A stretch of DNA of 6,708 nucleotides from Comamonadaceae bacterium. Lineage in GTDB: Bacteria > Pseudomonadota > Gammaproteobacteria > Burkholderiales > Burkholderiaceae_C. The notes under the pieces are model-generated. The model saw only the letters and a list, made by a program, of their open reading frames with translations, was not told the DNA's origin and made no database searches. The DNA lies in the NCBI GenBank assembly GCA_013298415.1, contig JAAFHN010000143.1, positions 1 to 6,708 of the forward strand, read 5' to 3'. Made by a program: the position numbers and the translations under genes. Positions 1-6,708 of the stretch are shown here, in pieces. Position 1 is the stretch's first letter, and the number at the start of each line of letters is the position of its first letter.

Positions 1-3000
1 ACACCAAGGCGTTGGCGCCCACGTCAACCGTGCCTACCCCCGAGAGCACCCCGTCCACCGCAAGCCCAGCCGAACGTCCGAGAACCGCTCCACCAGCCAG
101 GCGCAGCTCGCCAGTGCTTTGGAAGGTCGCAACAGCCAAACTGTGGGAGCTTCCACCGATGTAGAGGCCACTGTTGAGCAGCGAACCAGCGCCAGCCAGC
201 GTTTTGCCCGCTGGTGCGTTCCAGTTCAGGGTGCTGCCAGCGTTCATGGCAAGCGTAGCGCCAGTCGACACGACCACAGGCGTGCTTGTGCCGTTGTTCA
301 CCACCAGGCTGCTGCCGCTCAACCCACTGAGGCGGGTACCCACGGTCAGTTGCGCGGTGCCGGCATTCAAGGTGAGTCCGCCAGCATTGGTCACATCGCG
401 GTTCAACACCAAGTTTCCGGGGATGGAGGAAGAGCTGCCTGCACCGAAGTACCACTGGCCTGCGCCGGCGGCAAGGGTGCTCAGCACACTGGTTGATTGC
501 AGACCGCCAGCCAGCACGACCGCGCTGCTGCCGCCAAGCGTTGGCACGTTTGAGTTGCCGGCCAGCTCGAACGGGTTGGCAAAGGTCAGCGTGCCTGCCG
601 TGTTCAGGAGCAGCTTGGCATCGTCTAGGCGCACCCGACCGGTGCTTGCAATCCCCAGTGACCCCCGCACATCGAGGAGTGCGTTGGCCTTTACCACCAC
701 GGTACCACTGCCAAGGATGTCGGAGCCCGCAACCAAAGTGCGGCTACCGCCCATGAAATTCAGGCCTTGGTGGTCAACGCCTGACCCAGCAATGTAGGTG
801 CCCGAATCCACGCCGCCGACATAAATAAACACCTTGGCGTTCGCGTTGTTGCCAAGGCCAACAGTCCCGGTGTTGTTGAAGAGCCCCGAGCCATTGATTG
901 ACAGGGCAGCGTTGGAGTTGCTGTAGATCGTTCCCTGGTTGTCGATCGTTGCGCCTGCGCCGGAGGTGAGGATGTTGTTGCTTTGAAAAACGATGTTGCC
1001 CGAGGGTGCGTTGGTCAGGTTGCGTCCCGCGCCCATCGACAAAAATGCATTGGACCCAAGCGTGAGCAGACCGGCGTTGGTCCAATTGGATTGAACGATC
1101 GCGCCTGCCGCGCTGCCGATGAGCACATTTGAGCCTGTGGCGGAGTTCACACCGCCCGCTGTGGCCAAGGTACCACCTTGCACGTTAAGCATGCCGCCAC
1201 TCAGCACCTGAGCGCTGCCTGCACCGGCCAGCGTGCTGGAGGAACCCAGCATGGTCAAGGTGCTGCCGTTGGCCACTGCGATGCTGCCGCCGCTGGCAAT
1301 GTTCAACGCGCCGGCCCCAATGGCCAGATGGTCTGAGCCGCTTCCGAAACTGACGTTTGCCGCGCTGACGTTGTCGCCAGTTGTGATGGTGACCGTTGGG
1401 TTTGCCAGTGACCGATCGATCACCACGTGGGTATCCGCAGTCGGCAGGCCACGACTCCAATTCCCGGCCACGTTCCAATTTCCACTGCTGTCGGTATTCC
1501 AACGGGTCGTGAGACCCAGGGGCGTGAGGCGCAAGAAGCCGCTTGTGGGCGCCGTAAGGGTGGCCGAGACACCAGCGATATCCGCCAAGCCGTTTCCAAT
1601 CGCGGTGGCCGATCCGCTTGCGCTGCCATACGTGACTGCCTGGTGCCAGCTCGCACCGGTCAGATGGGTGCCACCCACCTCGGAAATGCGAACCGTAGAA
1701 CCAGCCGCCAAGGAGAACGAACCACTGACGACCAACGCGTCACTGGCTGGCGCGTTCGGGCCCCAGTCAACTTCGTAGGTCGAGCCCGTCATTTGAACGT
1801 TGCCAAGGACTGAGACCGTGCCCGCTGAGCCCACACCGCCAGGCGCGAGCGTGGAGCCAGCGCTCAAGGCCAAGGTGCTGGCACCAACGTTCACCGTGCC
1901 GATCCCCGAGAGCACGCCATCCACTGAAAGCCCGGCCGAACGTCCCAACACTGCCCCTGCCGACAAACGCAGCTGGCCGGGGTTTTGGAAAGTGGCCACT
2001 GCCAAGCTGTGACCCGTGCTTGCCAAATACAAACCACTGTTGATGAAAACGCCCCCCCCAGACAGCGTCTTGCCAGCAGGCGCACTCCAACTGAGGGTGC
2101 TGCCCGAGTTCATCTCCAGCGTGGCACCAGTGCCAACCACCAGCGGTGTGCTTGTGCCGTCGATGACGCTCAACGTGCTGCCCGACAAACCGGTGAATCG
2201 CGCGCCCACAGTCAGTTGCGAGCTGGCAAGCGCCAGCGTGAGTCCTCCGGCATTGGTCAGGTCACGACCGAATGACGCAGCCGCCAGAGTGGAGGATGAC
2301 CCCGCACCCAAGTACCACTGGCCCGCCCCAGGCGCCAGAGTGAACGCGCCGCCAGAGGCCTGCAAACCGTTTGCAAGTACCACGGCGCTGCTGCCACCCA
2401 GCGTCCCTCCATCCACTTGAAGCGGATTGGTGAAAGAAACCGTTCCCGGTAGGTTCAGCAGCACCTGCGCACCGACAACGCGGACGCTGCCGGTGCTGGC
2501 GACGCCCAAAGAACCGCGTACATCCACGGTGCCGGCATCGAAGCGAACCAGCCCGGCACCGACGATATTGGAGCCGGTGCCTAAAGTCCGGTCCGTGCTC
2601 GCGAAAATCACACCAACTTGGTTCGCAGTCGGCCCAACGTTGTAGGTGCCGGTATCAACGCCACTGGAGAATATTCGCAGGAATGCAGTGCCGCTCATCG
2701 CCACGGTGCCCGCGTTATTGAATGCGCCGGCGCCTTGAATGATCATTTGTCCCGAGCTGCTGCCTGAGATCGTGCCCCCCTGGTTGTTGATCACGGTACC
2801 AGCCCCTGTGTTGAGGTTGGCACCCACAACGGCGAAGCTGATCAAACCGCCGAGGGCGTTGGTCAACGTCCGCGCAGGGTCGATGTCGACAGCGCCACCA
2901 AGGTTCACGGAACCGGCGTTTGTCCAGTTGGTTTGAATTCTGGCACCCGATGAACCGACGCTAACGGTGGAGCCAGTCTGCGTGTAAAGCCCGCCGGAAG

Positions 3001-6000
3001 TTGCAACGGATCCGGCCTGCAAATCAAGCAATCCGCCAGCGTTGACAAAAGCCGTGCCAGCCCCGTTGAGCATGCTGGAGACATTGGCCAAGCTCAAGCT
3101 GCTTCCGGGTGCGACGACCGCTCTGCCCGTCACACTCAACGTGCCGTTGTCAATTCGGACGCTGTCCGACCCCGTGCCGAACGTCAATGTGTTTGCAAAC
3201 CCGGTGAATCCTGCACCGATCGTGACCGTTGGATTCGCCATAGAGCGGTCGATCACCACATCCGTCGCTGCAGTTGGCAGACCCCGGCTCCAATTGCCAG
3301 CGACCAACCAATCTCCACTGCTGTCCGTGTTCCAACGAGTGGTCAGGTTCAGCGGCTTGAGCTGCAAAAAGCCGTTCGTCGGTGCGGTGAGCGTGGTGCC
3401 CATGCCGCCAATGTCGGTGAGCGCGTTACCAAGGCCGGTCGCAGACCCGCTACCCGAAGCGTAAGTGACCGCGTTGAACTGGCTCGCCCCCGTGATGTGC
3501 TGCCCGCCAATTTCAGAGACTTGCACCGTGCTACCTGGTGCCATCGAAAACGCGCCGTTGACGATCAAGTAGTCGCTGGTCGCGGGCGTAGATGCCCAGT
3601 CCACATTGAGGTAAGCCCCGGAGCGCACAAGCACCGGGCCATTGACGGTAAGCGTGCCCGCGGCGCCGCTTTGGCCGATCATCCAGTTGGAGCCTATGTC
3701 AAGCGTGCGGCCGGAACCCATCCAAATGGTGCCGCGCCCCAGTAAGAAAGAGCCACCAGCAGTTCGAAAATCGGCCCCACTGACCACAACATTAGAGTTC
3801 AGATGGCTCAAGTTGAAATTCGTATTGCCTGCGATGGTGAGCCCGTTGTTTGCCGCCAACGTGCCATCGCCAAACAAGTAAACTGCGGGCGTGCTGGAGA
3901 GCGAAACACTGTTCGCAAACGCCAGCGTTTTGCCAGCGGCGATAGAGAGCGAGACGGAGTTCGGTCCGTCTTGGAGCACGCCAAGTCGCAGATTAGCGTT
4001 GATATGCACGTTCGCCGAGCCCGACGCTGCAAGCGTTGTCGAGGCAGCGGTGATGCCCGTATCAAACCGCGTGATGCCCGCCGGTAGGCTCAGCAAGGGT
4101 GTATCCAGGTCGATATTTCTGCTGGTATTGGACAGCGTGATGTTGCCTGCTGTGAGAGAAACTGCAGAACTTGGCGCGCTGAGGCTGAGCGTGTCGACCG
4201 TATAAATTTTTCCCTGAATTCGCACTGGAGCCGAAGCTGACCCTGCGTAGACACTGAAGTCGCCCAAGCGGGTGCCCGTGCCGACAGCGGCTAACACATC
4301 GACTCCGCCGCTGCTGGCGACCAGGTGCAGACCACCCGGGTAGAGTGAATCCGTCGCCTGAATCTCTCCGCTGACCCTCACGCCCATGTCGCCCGCGATG
4401 CGGTTGCTGCCTGATACGCGCAAGTTGCCCGTGAGATTGGCGGAGCCAGCAAGAGAAATGGAGGTCGAGTCCAGCTGGATCTGCCCGGCGTTGGTGCCCA
4501 CGTCTGCCGAGGTGTTGACGATCAGGCTGCCCACCAACGAAAGGCTTGTGCCGTTCGTGAAATCTCGCAGGCGCACTTCGCCGCCTGTGGCACCTGCATC
4601 TACGGCAGAGGTGTCAATCACGAGTGTTTTGCCGCCAGCGGATGCAAACAGGGTGGAGCCAGACTCGAACAGCACCCTACCGGAACTGCCAACGTCGTCC
4701 GCGTTGGTGTCGATGGTGAAGGTGGTGGCCGAAAGCTTGATTCCGCTGAAACCGGTGATAGAAACATCTCCCTCCGAGCGAATACCCGAGGCACCGAGAG
4801 TGAGCACATCACTGGTCGCGGAACTCAAAGTGACCCCCGCATTGCTGCTGATACCAGAAACCCCGTCCACCGCGCCAATTTCGGTGCCGTATTGCGTGCG
4901 CAACCGCAATGGCGATCCTCCAGTTGAAGATCCAGTGAATAGGCTGATTTGGTGATCGTTGTTTCCCAGGTCAACCACACCCGCTTTCGCTCGAATGCCC
5001 CCCGAGCTGTGATAGATCGCCCCTCCGTCGGTCACAGTGCCCGAACCATTTGTCAACAACGAAAGCGTGCCATAGGTGGTAACGCCGCCCCCGCCAACCC
5101 GGATCACACCGCCGTAATTCGTGGCATCGCCGATGCGTAATACGCCGCCTGCTCCCAATTGCAGCCTTCCAAACTCTGAGCTGGACAGTCCCAGAAAGCT
5201 ACCGGGAGAACTGTCGAAGCCACCCAGCACAATGTCACGCGTGCCGTTGGTGGTCAGGCTGATGGTGCCATTGGCATCAACAGCGACCGTGTTGTTGATC
5301 TGCATGCGATCCGCTTGCAACGCCACCGCATGCGCTTGAACCAGCGGCGCGAAGTGTTCCAAGTTGCCGCCCGTGCGGATACTGATCGAACTCGCGCCTG
5401 CCCAAACGTTATCGTTGAGCGTGACGTCGCCGCTAGACGTCACAGTAATCGGCGCGCCGCCAGTGAAGGCGATGGTAGACGTGCGCAGCGAGGCCAGATT
5501 GGTGGAGCCGGTGCTGTTGTTGGTGATGGAAATCGCGCCGCCCCGAGTGTCCACTGCCTCGGTGAGGCTGATGCCGCCGGTGCCGCCAGTCACCTCCAGC
5601 GTGAAGCCCACACCCAGGTTGGCCATGTTGATGCCACTGGTGAAGGTGCCGACGGTGACGATGCCGTTGCTGGCAGACAGGAAATAGTTCGCGGATGAAG
5701 CTTCAATGTCGGTTTCGTAAACTGTGTTTGGCGCACCTAGGTTTGTGCCACCAGCGATGGTTGCGTTCGCCGGATCAAGCAGCAAGGTGCCATATCTGCC
5801 CCGACGGGCGCTCATGTCCGCTCGACCGCGGTAGTACAGGATGTTTTTGCCCGAGGTCTCGCCCAGGCCACCATCACCACCGAACTCGCCACCCTGGGCT
5901 TCAATGCTGCCATTGAAGCGCGTGGTGTCGTCGCTCCATACGATCACTTGGCCACCGTTGCCGTTGATTTTGGCGTTGGCAAGGAGCATGACATCGGTAG

Positions 6001-6708
6001 AGACGTTCGTGAACTGCGCGTTGGGCACGCTGCTGTTCAGTCCCCGCAAATCCCCGCCCACGCGGATCTTGCCACCGCCGTGATCGCCAGACACATCCAG
6101 CACCGCGCCGTCGGCAAGCGACACGGTTTGGCCGAAGACATCGATGGCTCCGCCGAGCGACATAGCCGCTGGCGTAGCCGAAACAGCCGGCAGTCCGCCA
6201 GCACCCGCGCCATCCTGGGCAGACGATGCCAAGCCAGCACCTGCCGCGCCACCTGTGTTGCCCCAAGCGCTGGGCGCATTGATTGGCCCAAGTCCTGCCA
6301 AATCGGCCAGACCCTTGGCAGAGATCAGCCCTGCCACAGTGGCCTCCTTCGCGGCTTGGATGCGCACGCTGCCGCCGCTTGCGCCATCAACATTGATTTG
6401 GGCAAAACGCTCCACGTTCACATTGCCTTGCTCGGCTTGAATGCTCACTTGGCCGCCAGAGCCTGTGCCCGCGCCCTTGGCAGAAATCAATGCCCCAGCG
6501 CCCACTGAAACGTTGCCTTCAGCACTGGAGATGGCCACCGAGCCGCCGGAGGCGCCCGTTGCGGCATTTTTTAAGCCATTTCCGCCGCCTGTCCCGGTGT
6601 TTATTGCTCCGTCAGCTACTATTTTGCTAGCAGGCGAAACCTCCACGTTTTTCACCGCACGCAGCACCACTTTGCCGCCTTCCATCGAGGCGGTTTGCGC
6701 CACGATGG
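1..6708 (-). CDS. Giant filamentous-haemagglutinin-like beta-helix surface protein (internal fragment, both ends missing)
   Basis: One frame (codons from 6706-6704 down to 4-2) stays open for 2235 codons without a stop, so this is an internal part of a larger protein. The translation is built from short Gly/Ser/Thr/Asn/Val-rich strands, as in right-handed parallel beta-helix adhesins. I see no cysteine, which is common in proteins that must cross the periplasm unfolded. Family landmarks are IRVGGD (residues 214-219 of the fragment), GGQVIVW (about 251-257) and TLLLDP (307-312), typical of large FHA-like exoproteins. After about residue 1017 the protein changes to two long tandem modules with autotransporter-like motifs. 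Proteins of this type are usually exported across the outer membrane by a two-partner (TpsB) or autotransporter barrel and act in adhesion or biofilm formation. The role here is inferred from family. The signal peptide, secretion domain, C-terminus and any transporter gene are outside the window, so the export route cannot be read. No start codon can be assigned. Confidence 0.93.
794..1090 (-). other. NWTNAG...DNQGTI...FNNTGTV segment of module B
   Basis: The segment contains SNWTNAGLLTLGS, RNLTNAPSGNIVF, GAGATIDNQGTIYSN, GSGLFNNTGTVGLGN and VDSGTY, in the same order as in module A. The rung turns are retained, but the strands between them are substantially changed (for example AFLSMGAG against AVDIDPA). 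This fits a scaffold in which turns are constrained and exposed strands vary. Confidence 0.5.
1385..1504 (-). other. Trp-rich block of module B (RWNTDSSG...NWSRGLPTA...VVIDRS)
   Basis: Fragment residues 1735-1774 repeat the block of module A exactly 611 residues later, with RWNTDSSGNW, NVAGNWSRGLPTA, DTHVVIDRS and LANPTVTI. The few residue changes are conservative, while many codons differ only at the third base. This points to selection on the protein rather than recent DNA copying. Confidence 0.65.
1797..1861 (-). other. Autotransporter-type passenger motif (STLAPGG...GTVSVLGN)
   Basis: Starting at fragment residue 1616, the sequence reads AGSTLAPGGVGSAGTVSVLG, followed by N-x-x-x-TGSTYEVDW. 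The pattern L-x-PG-x(3-5)-GT-x-x-V-x-GN followed by G-S-x-Y-x-V-D is the well-known passenger-associated repeat found in autotransporter beta-helix passengers. It sits at the junction of modules A and B. The equivalent place at the start of module A keeps only the second half (GTLTVNG...VRSGAYLNVDW). The equivalent at the end of module B would fall just beyond position 1. Confidence 0.65.
2642..2932 (-). other. NWTNAG...NNQGGTI...FNNAGTV segment of module A
   Basis: The segment contains TNWTNAGSVNLGG, RTLTNALGGLISF, GAGTVINNQGGTISG, GAGAFNNAGTVAMSG and VDTGTY. These are about four short rungs, each with an N-x-x-G-x-(I/V/L) turn followed by a strand. 'Asn-(Asn/Thr)-x-Gly-Thr-(Ile/Val)' rungs are frequent in bacterial beta-helix adhesins. 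Spacing to the matching segment of module B grows from 1842 to 1848 bases across the block, so two extra codons separate the copies here. Confidence 0.5.
3215..3337 (-). other. Trp-rich block of module A (RWNTDSSG...NWSRGLPTA...VVIDRS)
   Basis: Fragment residues 1124-1164 read RWNTDSSGDW, LVAGNWSRGLPTA, ATDVVIDRS and MANPTVTIG. Blocks of the form W-x(4-6)-G-x-W-x(3-4)-NW-S-x-G-x-P-x-x-x-D-x-V-I-D...VTI are common at the start of beta-strand repeat units in autotransporter-like and other secreted bacterial proteins. They are thought to open or cap a new beta-helix section. This is the best conserved part of the duplicated module. Its function is inferred to be structural. Confidence 0.65.
3659..5746 (-). 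other. Central irregular beta-helix region
   Basis: About 696 residues (fragment residues 321-1016) of short strands separated by Gly/Asn/Ser turns, with phrases such as ITNNSTGSTNLASL, VTLNDNVWAGASSISI, TFTIDTNADDVGSSGRVLF and QIQLDSTSISLAGSANL. No enzymatic motif, transmembrane segment or coiled coil is evident. It links the FHA core to the tandem modules and is most simply a structural stalk. Near its C-terminal end (about 3900-3659) the text changes to FLLGRGTIWMGSGRTLDIGS and SNWMIGQSGAAGTLTVNG. That stretch already resembles the autotransporter-like repeats that follow. Confidence 0.6.
5090..5242 (-). other. Conserved TRDIxLG...LRIG...IxVGG beta-helix motif
   Basis: Starting at fragment residue 489, the segment reads TRDIVLGGF, then a Ser-rich turn, LGLSSSEFGRLQLGAGG, VLRIGDATNYGGVIRVGG. 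Large FHA-like proteins often carry a comparable unit of the form 'R-x-I-x-LG ... L-x-x-x-E-L-x-R-I ... LRIG ... I-x-V' in their downstream beta-helix. This supports the family assignment of the central region independently of the core block. It has no known separate function. Confidence 0.55.
5747..6163 (-). other. Conserved core block of large FHA-like exoproteins
   Basis: In order, this holds SLGGAIDVFGQTVSLADGAV, KIRVGGDLRG, an N-x-TDVMLLANAKI strand, GNGGQVIVWSDDTTRFNGSI, a GG-rich turn ending in TSGKN, and GTLLLDPANATIAGG. The series IGGD...GGxVIVWxDxxTxFxGxI...LLLDPxNxTI is a recurrent signature of large haemagglutinin-family proteins, recognised here from family knowledge. It sits after the N-terminal rungs and before the long variable beta-helix, as expected. 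The part between the VIVW and LLLDP motifs is less typical, with a YYRGRADMSARRGRYG stretch that is unusually basic and aromatic for this protein. Confidence 0.8.
6164..6310 (-). other. Gly/Ala-rich low-complexity insert (49 residues)
   Basis: Residues 133-181 of the fragment lie between the end of the fourth coil repeat (LISAKG) and the start of the FHA core block (SLGGAIDVFGQ). They are dominated by Gly, Ala, Ser, Leu and Pro and include runs such as GGAAGAGLASSAQDGAGAGG. They lack the alternating-strand periodicity of the flanks. In related proteins the coil repeat usually passes almost directly into the next strand, so I read this as a flexible loop or linker inserted into the helix. No function can be assigned. 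Confidence 0.55.
6311..6679 (-). other. Four GG-x-V beta-helix coil repeats
   Basis: Four consecutive repeats begin GGKVVL, GGSVAI, GGQVSI and GGSVRI at fragment residues 10, 54, 84 and 111. The first three continue with a G/N-x-V-x-V strand, and all four end in a strand with a turn such as IVADG, LISAKG or INVDG. This is the usual rung pattern of FHA-like parallel beta-helices just before the conserved core block. Spacing is 44, 30 and 27 residues, so the first rung carries extra residues (see the finding on 6562-6640). The role is structural, as part of the exported stalk. Confidence 0.75.

Larger units (their letters stand above)
1..1822 (-). repeat. Large tandem protein module, copy B (truncated by the window edge)
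   Basis: This is the second copy of the module, directly abutting copy A. It keeps the same order of landmarks, from GTVSVLG through VDW, ASDALVV, RWNTDSSG, NWSRGLPTA, SNWTNAG, VDSGTY, QWYFGAGSSS and VLGRSAGLAVDGVLSG. Position 1 of the window corresponds to about 1867 in copy A, so only about 45 bases of the unit are missing. The sequence is clearly diverged from copy A rather than identical. Long stretches between landmarks differ at the protein level, while the landmarks are nearly unchanged. Confidence 0.85.
1823..3658 (-). repeat. Large tandem protein module, copy A (about 612 residues)
   Basis: This module starts near GTLTVNG and ends just before the matching GTVSVLG of copy B. Matching landmarks in both copies, in protein order, are VDW...(P)A(S/T)SD, SGSAT, LTAP, the Trp block RWNTDSSG...NWSRGLPTA, NWTNAG, VD(T/S)GTY, LGGSSAVVLA, GAGQWY(L/F)GAGSSS, TNAGGLTL, SPAGKTL-like (APAGKTL), HSLAVATFQ and VLGRSAGL. 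Offsets between corresponding points are 1836, 1833, 1833, 1842, 1848, 1863, 1866 and 1866 bases, all multiples of three. The duplication is therefore in frame, with only small codon-length indels. The N-terminal boundary is diffuse because copy A merges into the central beta-helix. Confidence 0.85.

Noticed and set aside
174..797. Long plus-strand open frame (about 207 codons), with another at 2016-2420 in the equivalent part of the other module
   Set aside because: Both are antisense to the giant gene in the same relative frame. Their peptides are Pro/Ala/Val-rich with no recognisable domain. GC-rich, stop-poor codons on the minus strand create such shadows, and the tandem repeat duplicates them.
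1233..1778. Plus-strand open frame of about 181 codons, mirrored by 3042-3464
   Set aside because: It is the antisense image of the Trp block and its flanks in both modules. Its conservation is explained by the protein coded on the minus strand. The peptide is not protein-like in composition.
4386..4955. Plus-strand open frame of about 189 codons opposite the central beta-helix
   Set aside because: There is no convincing ribosome binding site or domain. The opposite strand has a continuous, family-like reading frame through the same bases.
6562..6575. A AAA AAT heptamer in the coding strand (six-A run) as a programmed frameshift or phase-variable tract
   Set aside because: A run of six is too short to suggest slipped-strand phase variation. 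The heptamer lacks the preferred AAG, I see no obvious downstream stimulatory stem, and the zero frame continues for over 2000 more codons.
1..6708. CdiA-type contact-dependent inhibition toxin
   Set aside because: No VENN-like junction or toxin domain lies in the window, and the modules do not look like CdiA FHA repeats. The C-terminus is missing, so this is not excluded for the full gene but is unsupported here.
1..6708. RGD-type cell-binding motif, CRISPR-like short repeats, tRNA/rRNA genes, insertion sequences
   Set aside because: I looked for each and saw none. The only repeats are protein-coding modules and beta-helix rungs, diverged at the DNA level.

Overview
The whole window lies inside one very large coding sequence on the minus strand. 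Read from position 6706 down to 2, there are 2235 sense codons with no stop. Neither the start nor the end of the gene is in the window. The translation is rich in Gly, Ala, Ser, Thr, Asn and Val, appears to contain no cysteine, and is made of short alternating beta-strand repeats. It belongs to the large filamentous-haemagglutinin-like / beta-helix family of secreted surface proteins (type V secretion, probably two-partner or autotransporter-like). The roughly 60% GC content and C/G-ending codons fit a Gram-negative proteobacterium. The style of the conserved FHA block is familiar to me from Betaproteobacteria (Burkholderiales/Comamonadaceae-like), but that placement is inference.

Layout in protein order, so from high to low coordinates: (1) 6679-6311, four GG-x-V beta-helix coil repeats. 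(2) 6310-6164, a Gly/Ala-rich insert of 49 residues without beta-helix periodicity. (3) 6163-5747, the conserved FHA-family block with the landmarks IRVGGD, GGQVIVW and TLLLDP. (4) 5746-3659, about 700 residues of irregular beta-helix, including a conserved LGG...LRIG segment. (5) 3658-1823 and 1822-1, two tandem copies of a large module of about 611-622 residues. Each copy carries a Trp-rich block (RWNTDSSG...NWSRGLPTA) and an NWTNAG...NNQGTI-type segment. An autotransporter-type 'STLAPGG...GT' motif sits at the A/B junction. The second copy runs out of the window about 15 residues before its equivalent end.

The parts make sense as one export-and-display protein: a long beta-helical stalk extended at its C-terminal side by duplicated modules. 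The N-terminal signal and secretion domain should lie to the right of position 6708. The C-terminus, and any transporter partner gene, lie outside the window. I found no second gene, RNA gene, mobile element, CRISPR array, promoter or terminator. The many open frames on the plus strand are antisense shadows of this GC-rich repetitive gene. I found no convincing sign of a new multi-gene system; the most notable feature is the architecture of the giant protein itself.
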